Part shown: positions 28,304-35,189 of the stretch, in pieces
Layout of the letters: each line of letters begins with the position of its first letter
How positions within the stretch are numbered: position 1 is the stretch's first letter
From: Bacteroidota bacterium
GTDB taxonomy: Bacteria > Bacteroidota > Bacteroidia > Cytophagales > Cyclobacteriaceae
DNA: 48,926 bases
Assembly (NCBI GenBank): GCA_027592755.1
Contig: JAQCLE010000020.1
Span: forward strand, 1 to 48,926
Direction of reading: 5' to 3'
Notes under the pieces: model-generated
The model's database searches: none
Told to the model about the DNA's origin: nothing
The model's input: the letters and a program-made list of their open reading frames with translations, nothing else
Made by a program: the position numbers and the translations under genes

Positions 28304-29455
28304 ATGTCGGGATGTACGTCGTGTAGTACTTTAACTACACCAGAAGGAAAAGTTGCTGGGTGTCAAAACAATGGAGGTTGTTTGACTGGTGGATGCAATA
28401 AGTTAAATGTATTTGACTGGCTAACCAATATGGATATCCCTGTTCACGAATCTTTTAATGTCGTCGAGATTCGGTTCAAAAATGGGCGCAAAGAATTCTT
28501 TAGAAACATCAATCGCCTTGATCTGAATACCGGAGATGCTGTAGTTCTGGATGTGCCAAATGGCCATCATATCGGGTATGTCTCTCTTCAAGGGGAATTG
28601 GTAAGGTTACAGATGTTAAAAAAAGACACACCTGATGACGAAAACGTCAGGGAGGTTTATAGAATTACGACGCAAAAAGATCTGGAGAAATTTGAAGAGG
28701 TCAGAAATAAAGAGAACTCTACTCTTTATCGTACGAAACAAATCATCGAAGACCTCAAAATTGAGATGAAACTCACAGACGTGGAATACCAGGCTGATAA
28801 TACGAAAGCTACTTTTTTCTACTCGGCCGAGGAGCGAGTGGATTTTAGGGAGCTTATTAAAATTTTAGCATCTGAATTCAAGATCAGGGTGGAGATGAAA
28901 CAAATCAGCCCTCGACAAGAGGCAAGCAGATTAGGTGGCATCGGTTCATGTGGCCGGGAACTTTGTTGTTCGACCTGGCTCTCAGATTTTAAAAGCGTTT
29001 CCACTTCAGCAGCCAGGTATCAAAACCTCTCACTTAATCCAGGTAAATTATCAGGTCAATGCGGCCGTCTAAAATGCTGTTTAAATTATGAACTTGAAAC
29101 TTACATGGAGGCCTTGCAGGACATTCCTGAAATAGAGAAACCACTTTTGACTGAAAAAGGGGCAGCCAAACTTCAAAAAACGGACATTTTTAAAAAAATT
29201 ATGTGGTTTGGTTATTCTGACGAAAATAATTGGCATGCCGTCCCAGCTAGTCGTGTTAAAGAAATTATTGCCTTGAACGAAAAGGGTAAGAAGCCCGCGA
29301 GCCTATCATTGGATTTCGAAGGAGGTGATGAACATGATACCTTAAATAGCGATTTGGAAAGGCTCGACAGAAAATATAAGAACAAGGGTAAGGGTAATAA
29401 AAACCAATCAAGGAACAGAAATAAAAATAGGAATTCCAAAACGAGAACAAATTGA
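28304..29455 (+). CDS. ricT: PSP1-domain protein, RicT (YaaT) family
   Basis: A 383-residue PSP1-domain protein. In Bacillus, RicT is part of the RicAFT complex, which carries [4Fe-4S] clusters and promotes RNase Y-dependent RNA maturation. The conserved cysteine blocks are clear: GSCGRELCCSTWL (Cys216, 221, 222) and GQCGRLKCCLNYE (Cys253, 258, 259). The N-terminus adds five cysteines within 31 residues (Cys4, 7, 20, 26, 31), which could bind another metal site. The last 40 residues are a basic, Asn/Lys/Arg-rich tail. RicA and RicF partners are not in the window. The stop overlaps the gldH start, so the two are coupled, an arrangement I associate with Bacteroidota. Confidence 0.9.
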   Translation: MSGCTSCSTLTTPEGKVAGCQNNGGCLTGGCNKLNVFDWLTNMDIPVHESFNVVEIRFKNGRKEFFRNINRLDLNTGDAVVLDVPNGHHIGYVSLQGELVRLQMLKKDTPDDENVREVYRITTQKDLEKFEEVRNKENSTLYRTKQIIEDLKIEMKLTDVEYQADNTKATFFYSAEERVDFRELIKILASEFKIRVEMKQISPRQEASRLGGIGSCGRELCCSTWLSDFKSVSTSAARYQNLSLNPGKLSGQCGRLKCCLNYELETYMEALQDIPEIEKPLLTEKGAAKLQKTDIFKKIMWFGYSDENNWHAVPASRVKEIIALNEKGKKPASLSLDFEGGDEHDTLNSDLERLDRKYKNKGKGNKNQSRNRNKNRNSKTRTN

Positions 29456-29928
29456 AATTTCTAACTCAAATTTTAATTACATGTCTTCTTTTTGGTGTAT
29501 TTTCTTGTGATTCATCTCGTGTTTATGAAGAAAATGCGGTTTTGGAAACCCCCTACTGGGTAAAAGGACAATCCTTAGAATTCCAATTTGCAATTGATGA
29601 TAAATCGAGCAACCATGACCTGATTTTCAACATCAGGAATTCACTTTCCTATCCATTTCAAAACATCTACATCCAATATATCCTAAGTGATAGCCTCAAT
29701 CAAGAAATGATGGCTGAAATGAAGGAATTCTATTTGTTTGATCAGAAAACCGGTGAACCTCTTGGCGATGGTCTTGGCGATTTGTTTGACAATTCTTTTC
29801 CTCTTTATGAGGGCTATAGTTTCAAGAATACAGGTCGCTACTCCATCAAACTCGAACAATTTATGAGAATTGATTCCCTACCCATGATTCTTTCAGTGGG
29901 CATTAGAGTTCAAAAGTCAGAACAATAA
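29452..29928 (+). CDS. gldH: gliding motility lipoprotein GldH
   Basis: A 158-residue lipoprotein. The signal peptide MKFLTQILITCLLFGVFSC ends in a lipobox with the acylated Cys at position 19. The mature part has the GldH-type stretches YWVKGQSLEFQFAID and IRNSLSYPFQNIYIQYIL. GldH is needed for gliding in Flavobacterium and is tied to the Gld/Spr/T9SS machinery. That fits the T9SS cargo gene at 8062-9939. The start is a TTG (29452) that overlaps the ricT stop codon (TTGA), so gldH translation probably depends on termination of ricT. Confidence 0.88.
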   Translation: MKFLTQILITCLLFGVFSCDSSRVYEENAVLETPYWVKGQSLEFQFAIDDKSSNHDLIFNIRNSLSYPFQNIYIQYILSDSLNQEMMAEMKEFYLFDQKTGEPLGDGLGDLFDNSFPLYEGYSFKNTGRYSIKLEQFMRIDSLPMILSVGIRVQKSEQ

Positions 29929-29949
29929 TCAAATTGGAGCTTTAGTTGG

Positions 29950-30603
29950 TCATGCCGATTTAGTCAGGAAGACTTCACTGGCGCCGTTACCACTTCCCTT
30001 TCTTTTGGACTTAATCATTTTTCCAAATCTGTAATCAAGAATAGCTCCCATAATTATTGCAGTCGCAATCACAGCTGGAAGTGCTATTCTATCATTATAG
30101 TCTTTTAAAAAAATCGCTATACCCACGAAGGACAGATTAATCATAATGAGTATTACGGTAGCACCAGCGTGTTTATACCCCAGGTTAAGCAATACATGAT
30201 GGAGATGATTTTTATCAGGACTCATTGGCGACCTGCCGGCCATAATCCTCTTAATAAAAACTCTGATTGTATCATACAATGGTACGACTATAATAGCCAC
30301 CCCAGTCGCTATACTACCGTTAAATTTGTAGGAAGACTCAAGCAAATAATAATTGGTATCAATAAATAAGATGGTTGAAGATGCTATGAAAAACCCGAGA
30401 AGCAAGGACCCTGTGTCGCCCATGAAAATCTTCGACGGTGCCCAATTGTAATTTAGAAATGCGAGGTATCCCCCGGCAAAGGCAAAGCAAAAAAATGAAT
30501 AATACATCTTACCTACCAGCATGAACCACGTACCAAAAAACAGAATTGAAATCATCCCAAGTGAGCCTGCGAGACCATCAATGCCATCAATTAAGTTGAA
30601 AGC
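29950..30603 (-). pseudogene. 3' part of a WecA/MraY-like glycosyl-1-phosphate transferase, cut by an IS element
   Basis: This is the C-terminal part of an integral membrane PNPT enzyme that transfers a HexNAc-1-phosphate to undecaprenyl phosphate, the first step of polysaccharide synthesis. It keeps the catalytic FNLIDGIDGLAG loop, FMGDTGSLLLG, and the DKNHLHHVLLNLG motif, and at least five membrane helices. The native frame enters at 30603 across the IS21-family element; a Met inside the IS end (30639) would give an artificial 229-residue product with a foreign start. Joined to the part at 33219-33673, minus one copy of the 5-bp duplication, the frame is exactly 368 codons (367 residues), so no other damage is visible. 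The missing N-terminal helices and DD motif should make the fragment inactive. Confidence 0.9.
30599..30603. repeat. left target-site duplication of the IS21-family element
   Basis: AAAGC next to the IS end TGTAGTC. The same five bases follow the other IS end at 33219-33223. Confidence 0.88.
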
Positions 30604-30616
30604 TGTAGTCGGTAAC

Positions 30617-30664
30617 TTACAATGCAGAGAAATTGGCAATTAGGAATGCAGCGTTTTTGGCGAC
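30617..30664. repeat. 24-bp iterated repeats at the left IS end
   Basis: Two units (30617-30640 and 30641-30664) share AATGCAG and TTGGC at the same offsets. They match the units at the other end. In the IS21 family such repeats are binding sites for the transposase. Confidence 0.7.
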
Positions 30665-30695
30665 AAGAGTGCACAACTTTTGTAAAGATATACTT

Positions 30696-31454
30696 CTACT
30701 TTTCTTGCTCAAAGAAAGTTTTCCGGTTTTCCATTCTGTAGCTTTTTCCTGCCAGGTTCATGATATCACACCGGTATAGGAGACGGTCAAGAAGAGCCGT
30801 TGCCAGCACCTCATCATCAAGCATCTTTGCCCACTCGGTTGGTTTCTTATTGGTAGTGATAATAAACGAGGTATTTTCATAGAGTTGATTGATAAAGTTG
30901 AACAGGTTCACTGCCTGGTTTTTCTCGATAGGAAAGAGCATGATGTCATCAATTACAATAAGGTTGGCTTTGGAAAGGCGTTTATACTCGGCTAAGGCTG
31001 TCCGGGTAACATCTTTCATTTTGAACATATTGACCAGTTCCTCCATTGTCCTGAAGTAGGCTTTGTATCCTTTCTGAACGGCATCACTACAAAGCCCTGC
31101 TGCGATATATGTCTTACCGGTACCCGAAGGCCCCATCAGCATGATGTTGTAGCCCTGATCCAGCCAGTTGAGCTCTCGGAGCTGGTTGATCCGGTTTTTG
31201 TGAATCCCATTTTCAAAAGAGTAATCATAGTGATCAAATTTGCTGTTATGTGGCAACCGTGCTGTTTTAAGCCTTCTTTGCACTTCATTGTGGTGCCGGT
31301 GTTCTGCTTTAGCCTGGAGCAGGCGGAGGGTATACTCCATAAAACCGGTCCCACCGGACTCTGCTTCCTGTATAAGCGCATCCAACTGGTTGCTGATACC
31401 TGTGGTCTTGAACTGTCTGCAATGGTCCGTGATTTGTTGTTTTAGATTGTTCAT
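30696..31454 (-). CDS. istB: IS21-family helper ATPase IstB
   Basis: A 252-residue AAA+ (DnaC-like) ATPase, the target-selection partner of IstA. Walker A is GPSGTGKT (108-115) and Walker B LIVIDDIM (165-172). The sensor-like FIITTNKKPTEWAKML and the closing block LATALLDRLLYRCDIMNLAGKSYR are also present. Length is typical (about 245-260). It lies 75 bases after the istA stop codon, whereas in many IS21 elements the two genes overlap or nearly touch. It appears intact. Confidence 0.95.
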   Translation of the reverse strand: MNNLKQQITDHCRQFKTTGISNQLDALIQEAESGGTGFMEYTLRLLQAKAEHRHHNEVQRRLKTARLPHNSKFDHYDYSFENGIHKNRINQLRELNWLDQGYNIMLMGPSGTGKTYIAAGLCSDAVQKGYKAYFRTMEELVNMFKMKDVTRTALAEYKRLSKANLIVIDDIMLFPIEKNQAVNLFNFINQLYENTSFIITTNKKPTEWAKMLDDEVLATALLDRLLYRCDIMNLAGKSYRMENRKTFFEQEK

Positions 31455-31529
31455 TGGCTTTTTCTGGTTTAAATGACATGAAGAAGCGATTGCCCCTTCA
31501 TGGCATGGTGTTATTGATTTTTGATGGTG

Positions 31530-33128
31530 TTAAAAAAGTGATTCGTAATCTTTTATTGAACTGGTATTGGGTTGAAGCTGGGCACCCTCCGGAATGTTTC
31601 CGTTCAGTGGGTTGAGTTTGACAACTTTTGCTTCTGTTTTTCTGGGTTCCTGGCTCGACAGGATGCTTTTAAAATCAGTAGCGCTGTAGATTTTATTGGA
31701 AAGGCAGTATTCAAGCGTTTTACCGGCCACATCAGGAGCTGTAGAAGCAAGTACTTCCCTGATCATCATGAGCTGATCCCTGATGTATCGAGGTTTATCA
31801 TCTCGTATCATTTTTAACCATTCTTTGCCTTTTTCTGCATCCGGGAATAAACTGCTCACCTGCTGTATCATTTTATCTATAGCTGCGGTTTTGTCCCTTT
31901 TATGGTCGGTATTAGTGACTTTGGCACCTTTGCCTATGGCCACTTTATGACGGCAGATTTCCTGCTGGCCTTGTGGATCAGAGAGGATCAAATATCCTTG
32001 TTCAATATGTAGGGCCACCAATGTGCCTTTGCCCTGATAAGTACCCAGGGGCAATGAATAAAAATTGCTTTTGTAGGAGATGGTGTTGTCCTTTCTTACT
32101 GCGTAAGTAGAGATAGAAGCTACTCTGGTGGCGTAGACATGATAAGGCTTTAAAAAAGACCTTTCCACACTCAACTCATCATAAGGCACTTTTCCGGTAA
32201 CTGCATGTGGCAGGGCATTAGCGGTGCGGCCAAGCCAGCCCATGGCTTCATCATTGAGGGTTTCGATATTGTGAAAGGTGCGGTTGTAAAGAAAATTTTG
32301 TTTTACATACTTGACCACATTTTCCACTTTCCCTTTGCTTTGTGGATCTGCCTTTCGGCAAAAATGAAGCGTAAAGGATTGGCCCCTGGTGTAGGCACGA
32401 AAGGCATCGGTGAGAATGATATCCCCACTGTTTTCACTCACAATAAACACCTTGTCCTGGTCGTAGACGATTTCATCTGTAATGCCCCCGATGTATTCAA
32501 AAGCTTTTTCGTGGGCCAAAATGGCCAGCTCGGAGGTGAAATGGCTGTCTATGAACCAGACGTATTTGAAGCGGGACCGGGATAACACCATGGTCAAGAA
32601 GAACACCTTCACACGGTTGCCTTGAGTAGTACGCATGTTGTACTGCCCAAAGTCTACCTGCGCCTGTTTGCCGTAAGGAAGTTCTTCTACAATCTGGAAT
32701 TGTCGCTCTACTGTCACCACCGGCAGACGGTGTTTTTCCCGTACCCAGCCCACAAAGTTGAACACGGTTTTTGGGGATACGGACGGTAGGTCAGTGTACC
32801 GCTCTTTAAGCCAGTCATGCATCTGGGCGGCAGAAGTATCCCTAAACTGTTCCAGACGTTCCCGGACAAAATCTTCATAGGGAAGCAATATCTTTTTGCG
32901 GTTTGATTGTTGGATTAGGAAGTGCTCATAATCCTGTTCGCTCATCAAAAGATACTTGCTGACAGTACGCCAGTTAAGCACAAGGTACTCACTGATCTGG
33001 GAGATGGAATGCCCTTCACGGTGCATTCGGTGAATTTCAAAATACGTCATAAATTTGGCTAAATACACATTCATTTTATTCGTCGGTTTGGTCGCCGGCG
33101 AAAGTAGTTTCAAACAGTTTCCGGGCAT
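31530..33128 (-). CDS. istA: IS21-family transposase IstA
   Basis: The DDE transposase of the element. The longest frame has 532 residues, but ATG at 33074 (MNVYLAKFMTYFEIHRMH) is the likely start: the 18 residues before it fall on a 32-bp palindrome and do not look like protein. The N-terminus has a helix-turn-helix (GHSISQISEYLVLNWRTVSKYL). In the longest frame the catalytic triad is Asp159 (QVDFGQY), Asp223 (IVYDQDKVF) and Glu269 (KGKVENVVKYVK). A C-terminal beta-barrel-like region (NFYSLPLGTYQGKGTLVAL) follows. All key residues are present, so the element is probably still mobile. Confidence 0.94.
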   Translation of the reverse strand: MPGNCLKLLSPATKPTNKMNVYLAKFMTYFEIHRMHREGHSISQISEYLVLNWRTVSKYLLMSEQDYEHFLIQQSNRKKILLPYEDFVRERLEQFRDTSAAQMHDWLKERYTDLPSVSPKTVFNFVGWVREKHRLPVVTVERQFQIVEELPYGKQAQVDFGQYNMRTTQGNRVKVFFLTMVLSRSRFKYVWFIDSHFTSELAILAHEKAFEYIGGITDEIVYDQDKVFIVSENSGDIILTDAFRAYTRGQSFTLHFCRKADPQSKGKVENVVKYVKQNFLYNRTFHNIETLNDEAMGWLGRTANALPHAVTGKVPYDELSVERSFLKPYHVYATRVASISTYAVRKDNTISYKSNFYSLPLGTYQGKGTLVALHIEQGYLILSDPQGQQEICRHKVAIGKGAKVTNTDHKRDKTAAIDKMIQQVSSLFPDAEKGKEWLKMIRDDKPRYIRDQLMMIREVLASTAPDVAGKTLEYCLSNKIYSATDFKSILSSQEPRKTEAKVVKLNPLNGNIPEGAQLQPNTSSIKDYESLF

Positions 33129-33143
33129 GCCCGGAAACTGTTT
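33112..33143. repeat. perfect 32-bp palindrome upstream of istA
   Basis: The left half AAACAGTTTCCGGGCA and the right half TGCCCGGAAACTGTTT are perfect complements with no spacer. It lies 38 bases upstream of the likely istA ATG, inside the IS. As RNA it would form a GC-rich stem-loop with a U-run on either strand, able to stop transcription entering from the host gene. Confidence 0.85.
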
Positions 33144-33161
33144 AACTGTGCATTCTTGTTG

Positions 33162-33209
33162 CCAATTTCTCTGTATTCTTATTTACCAATTTCTCTGTAT
33201 TGTTATTTA
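33162..33209. repeat. 24-bp iterated repeats at the right IS end
   Basis: Two units (33162-33185 and 33186-33209) differ at a single base (CTTATTTA versus GTTATTTA near the end) and share CCAATTTCTCTGTATT. A third, partial copy forms the very tip of the IS. They mirror the left-end units and are probable IstA binding sites. Confidence 0.8.
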
Positions 33210-33218
33210 CCAATTACA

Positions 33219-33223
33219 AAAGC
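33219..33223. repeat. right target-site duplication of the IS21-family element
   Basis: AAAGC directly after the right end (TTACA), identical to 30599-30603. Confidence 0.88.
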
Positions 33224-33673
33224 GTTGGTAACAACGATAAAGGTGAAAGTTGTTATGATCAAACTAGTCCAATATGGAATTTCATAAATACCAAATAACC
33301 CATACAAGGACGTAAAGCGTATATCGGCAAACAAAATTAGCAGTGCTGCTGGTATTAATTGACCTACCAGCTTTTGAGAGGCTTTTAAATTGATCAGGTC
33401 ATCCCTCAAACCTAAAATAAAGGCAATAATCAATGACGCGATTAGAAATTTATATTCAGATATCTTTGGTATGGGAACCCAAAATAATATGGACAATAGA
33501 ATGCCAAGGAAAATTGGAATCCCCCCCAGGGAGGGTGTAGACACCGAATGAATTTTTCTACCACCAGGGGCATCATGAAGCCTAAATTCATTGATCACGG
33601 TGATAGCAATAGGAAAAGTAAAGAAACTAATAACGAAGGCCGTGCCGAAAATCAGGAACTCCGAGTAATTCAT
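33219..33673 (-). pseudogene. 5' part of the IS-disrupted WecA/MraY-like transferase
   Basis: The first 151 codons and two bases of the PNPT-family gene. It has an N-terminal helix, then GRKIHSVSTPSLGGIPIFLG (the conserved cytoplasmic loop), LGLRDDLINLKASQKL (the Mg-binding Asp pair at 91-92), and further helices up to TFIVVTNAF. There the IS begins, and translation reads VIGK from the element and stops. The fragment alone lacks the NLIDG and HHxxxN motifs. The start lies 12 bases after the stop of the WcaJ-type gene, so the two were one transcript. Confidence 0.92.
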
Positions 33674-33685
33674 GATAAATGCCTG

Positions 33686-35062
33686 TTAATAGGCGTTTTC
33701 GTTCCCGCGTAATACTGATATTACAGTTAAAATAATTATTTTAAGGTCAAGGAATAATGACCAATTCTTGACATAAAATTTATCAAGTTTTACTCTACCG
33801 TACATCTTGAAGAAACTGTCAGTTTCACCTCTAAAACCTTTGGCCTGTGCTAGACCCGTAACTCCGGGCTTTACGGCATGTCTTTGGATAAATCTGTCAA
33901 TCTGAGGAAGAAATTCCTCATTTAATTTGATAGGGTGTGGACGTGGTCCGACGACGGACATATTACCCCTGAATACGTTGATAAACTGAGGTAATTCATC
34001 GATGCTGGACCGTCTTAAAAACTTGCCGAATTCAGTAATTCTCGTGTCTCCTTTTGTAGCCTGTTTTATATCGGCTTCAACGTTTAACGTCATAGTCCTA
34101 AATTTCCAACAATAGAAGTCCTGATTATTCTTGCCATGCCTTAGTTGTTTGAAGAATATCGGGCCTGGTGATTGTATCTTTATCAACATCCCGATGAGCG
34201 GAATCAACCAGGATAAAATAAAAATCATTACGATGGAAGCTACAGCAATATCAAATATTCGTTTTACTACGCGATTAACCTTGTCATCCAGTGGTATGGA
34301 ACTAATATTAATAATCGGAATAGTGCCATAATTCTGAATCTGCATGTGTTTATCAGCAAAAGCACGTAAGTCAGAAACAACTTTTATTTTGATCAGATTA
34401 TTTTCAGCAAAATCAATAAGATTCTTGACTTCTATGTTATATAAAGATGGCAGACAGCAAAATATGATGTCAGTTCCCTTCTGTACACTAAAATCATGAA
34501 CATCCTTAATTGATCCAACTACTCCATTTCTGTTGGTCTGAGGATCGAAGAAACCCTGGAAACGGTAACCAAGATGAGAATTGACTGAAAAATATTTTCT
34601 TAATTCCTGTCCCATTTCTGTCATCCCGACAATAACAATATTGCGAAAATTGAACCCTCGCTGCCTTAAGTATCGAAGGAAATAAATGAAAGCTATCCTC
34701 CAACCTATAACTGAAAAGGAGAACAAAGTAATGGTATAAAAAATGTGCTCCCTTGAATACCAATAAGATTTAGTACTAACCCAATAAATAGAAACTGCAG
34801 CAATGAACCAAACAATTGCAATCACCACTTTCTTTACTGACTGTGTAAGAGTATAATCTCTTTGAATTTCGAATAAGTGGGAGAAATAAAAGACCAGCGA
34901 CCAACAAAGGTTGAAAGTGATTATCAGGTTGATATGCTCCTGGTCGAATACTGACCATGAATCAAACTTTAAATACATCCCTATAAAAAAGGATATATTT
35001 AAAAGCAATAAATCTGTCAGATAAAAGCCTAAAGGGAAGTATTTAGAAAATCTTCTCCGCAT
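33686..35062 (-). CDS. WcaJ/WbaP-like undecaprenyl-phosphate sugar phosphotransferase
   Basis: A 458-residue polyisoprenyl-phosphate hexose-1-phosphate transferase of the long type, which starts a surface polysaccharide by loading a sugar phosphate onto undecaprenyl phosphate. Four membrane helices lie in about residues 12-125. A Rossmann-like CoA-binding domain follows (VIVGMTEMGQEL, about 145-250). The catalytic domain starts with KRIFDIAVASIVMIF near 267 and continues with SPGPIFFKQLRHGKNNQDFYCWKFRTM, RRSSIDELPQFINVFRGNMSVVGPRP and KPGVTGLAQ. All hallmark stretches are present. The WecA-like gene follows in the same operon, now broken by an IS element, so this intact enzyme may be the only working initiator in the window. 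Confidence 0.93.
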   Translation of the reverse strand: MRRRFSKYFPLGFYLTDLLLLNISFFIGMYLKFDSWSVFDQEHINLIITFNLCWSLVFYFSHLFEIQRDYTLTQSVKKVVIAIVWFIAAVSIYWVSTKSYWYSREHIFYTITLFSFSVIGWRIAFIYFLRYLRQRGFNFRNIVIVGMTEMGQELRKYFSVNSHLGYRFQGFFDPQTNRNGVVGSIKDVHDFSVQKGTDIIFCCLPSLYNIEVKNLIDFAENNLIKIKVVSDLRAFADKHMQIQNYGTIPIINISSIPLDDKVNRVVKRIFDIAVASIVMIFILSWLIPLIGMLIKIQSPGPIFFKQLRHGKNNQDFYCWKFRTMTLNVEADIKQATKGDTRITEFGKFLRRSSIDELPQFINVFRGNMSVVGPRPHPIKLNEEFLPQIDRFIQRHAVKPGVTGLAQAKGFRGETDSFFKMYGRVKLDKFYVKNWSLFLDLKIIILTVISVLRGNENAY

Positions 35063-35082
35063 AGTTGATCAAAAAAGAAACA

Positions 35083-35113
35083 CGAAAGTAAAACCTTTTT
35101 ATTGAACTTTAAA
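35083..35113 (-). promoter_or_regulatory. likely promoter of the WcaJ-type gene
   Basis: On the minus strand TTTA (35113-35110), a 19-base spacer, then TACTTTCG (35090-35083), one base off TAnnTTTG. The spacing equals that of the rpsO promoter. It suggests that this gene pair is transcribed separately from the NRPS genes upstream. Confidence 0.45.
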
Positions 35114-35189
35114 TATATTGTAAATATTGTATTTTTCAAATTTTTATTTACATAATGCTAAGATTACGTGTTGCAGATGAAGCAAGATC

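Larger units (their letters stand above)
30604..33218 (-). mobile_element. IS21-family insertion sequence, 2,615 bp, complete
   Basis: The element runs from TGTAGTCGGTAAC (30604 onward) to the complement of TGTAATTGGTAAA (ending 33218). The two ends are imperfect inverted repeats over about 48 bases, with the shared core CAGAGAAATTGG. They carry internal 24-base repeats, start 5'-TG and end CA-3', all hallmarks of IS21. It encodes an IstA-type transposase and an IstB-type ATPase, both intact, and is flanked by a perfect 5-bp duplication (AAAGC). Undecayed ends and exact duplications show a recent insertion. The element's genes face the same way as the host gene. Confidence 0.94.

Noticed and set aside
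30604-30639. Start at 30639 for the WecA-like 3' fragment as a real gene
   Set aside because: The Met and first residues are encoded by the IS end, so this is a product of the insertion and not a natural start.
31200-31476. Plus-strand open frames across istB and similar frames opposite other genes
   Set aside because: They lie antisense to well-recognised conserved genes and show no family signature of their own.
33075-33128. ATG at 33128 as the start of istA
   Set aside because: It lies in the middle of the 32-bp palindrome and the 18 extra residues do not resemble IstA; ATG at 33074 gives a normal start.
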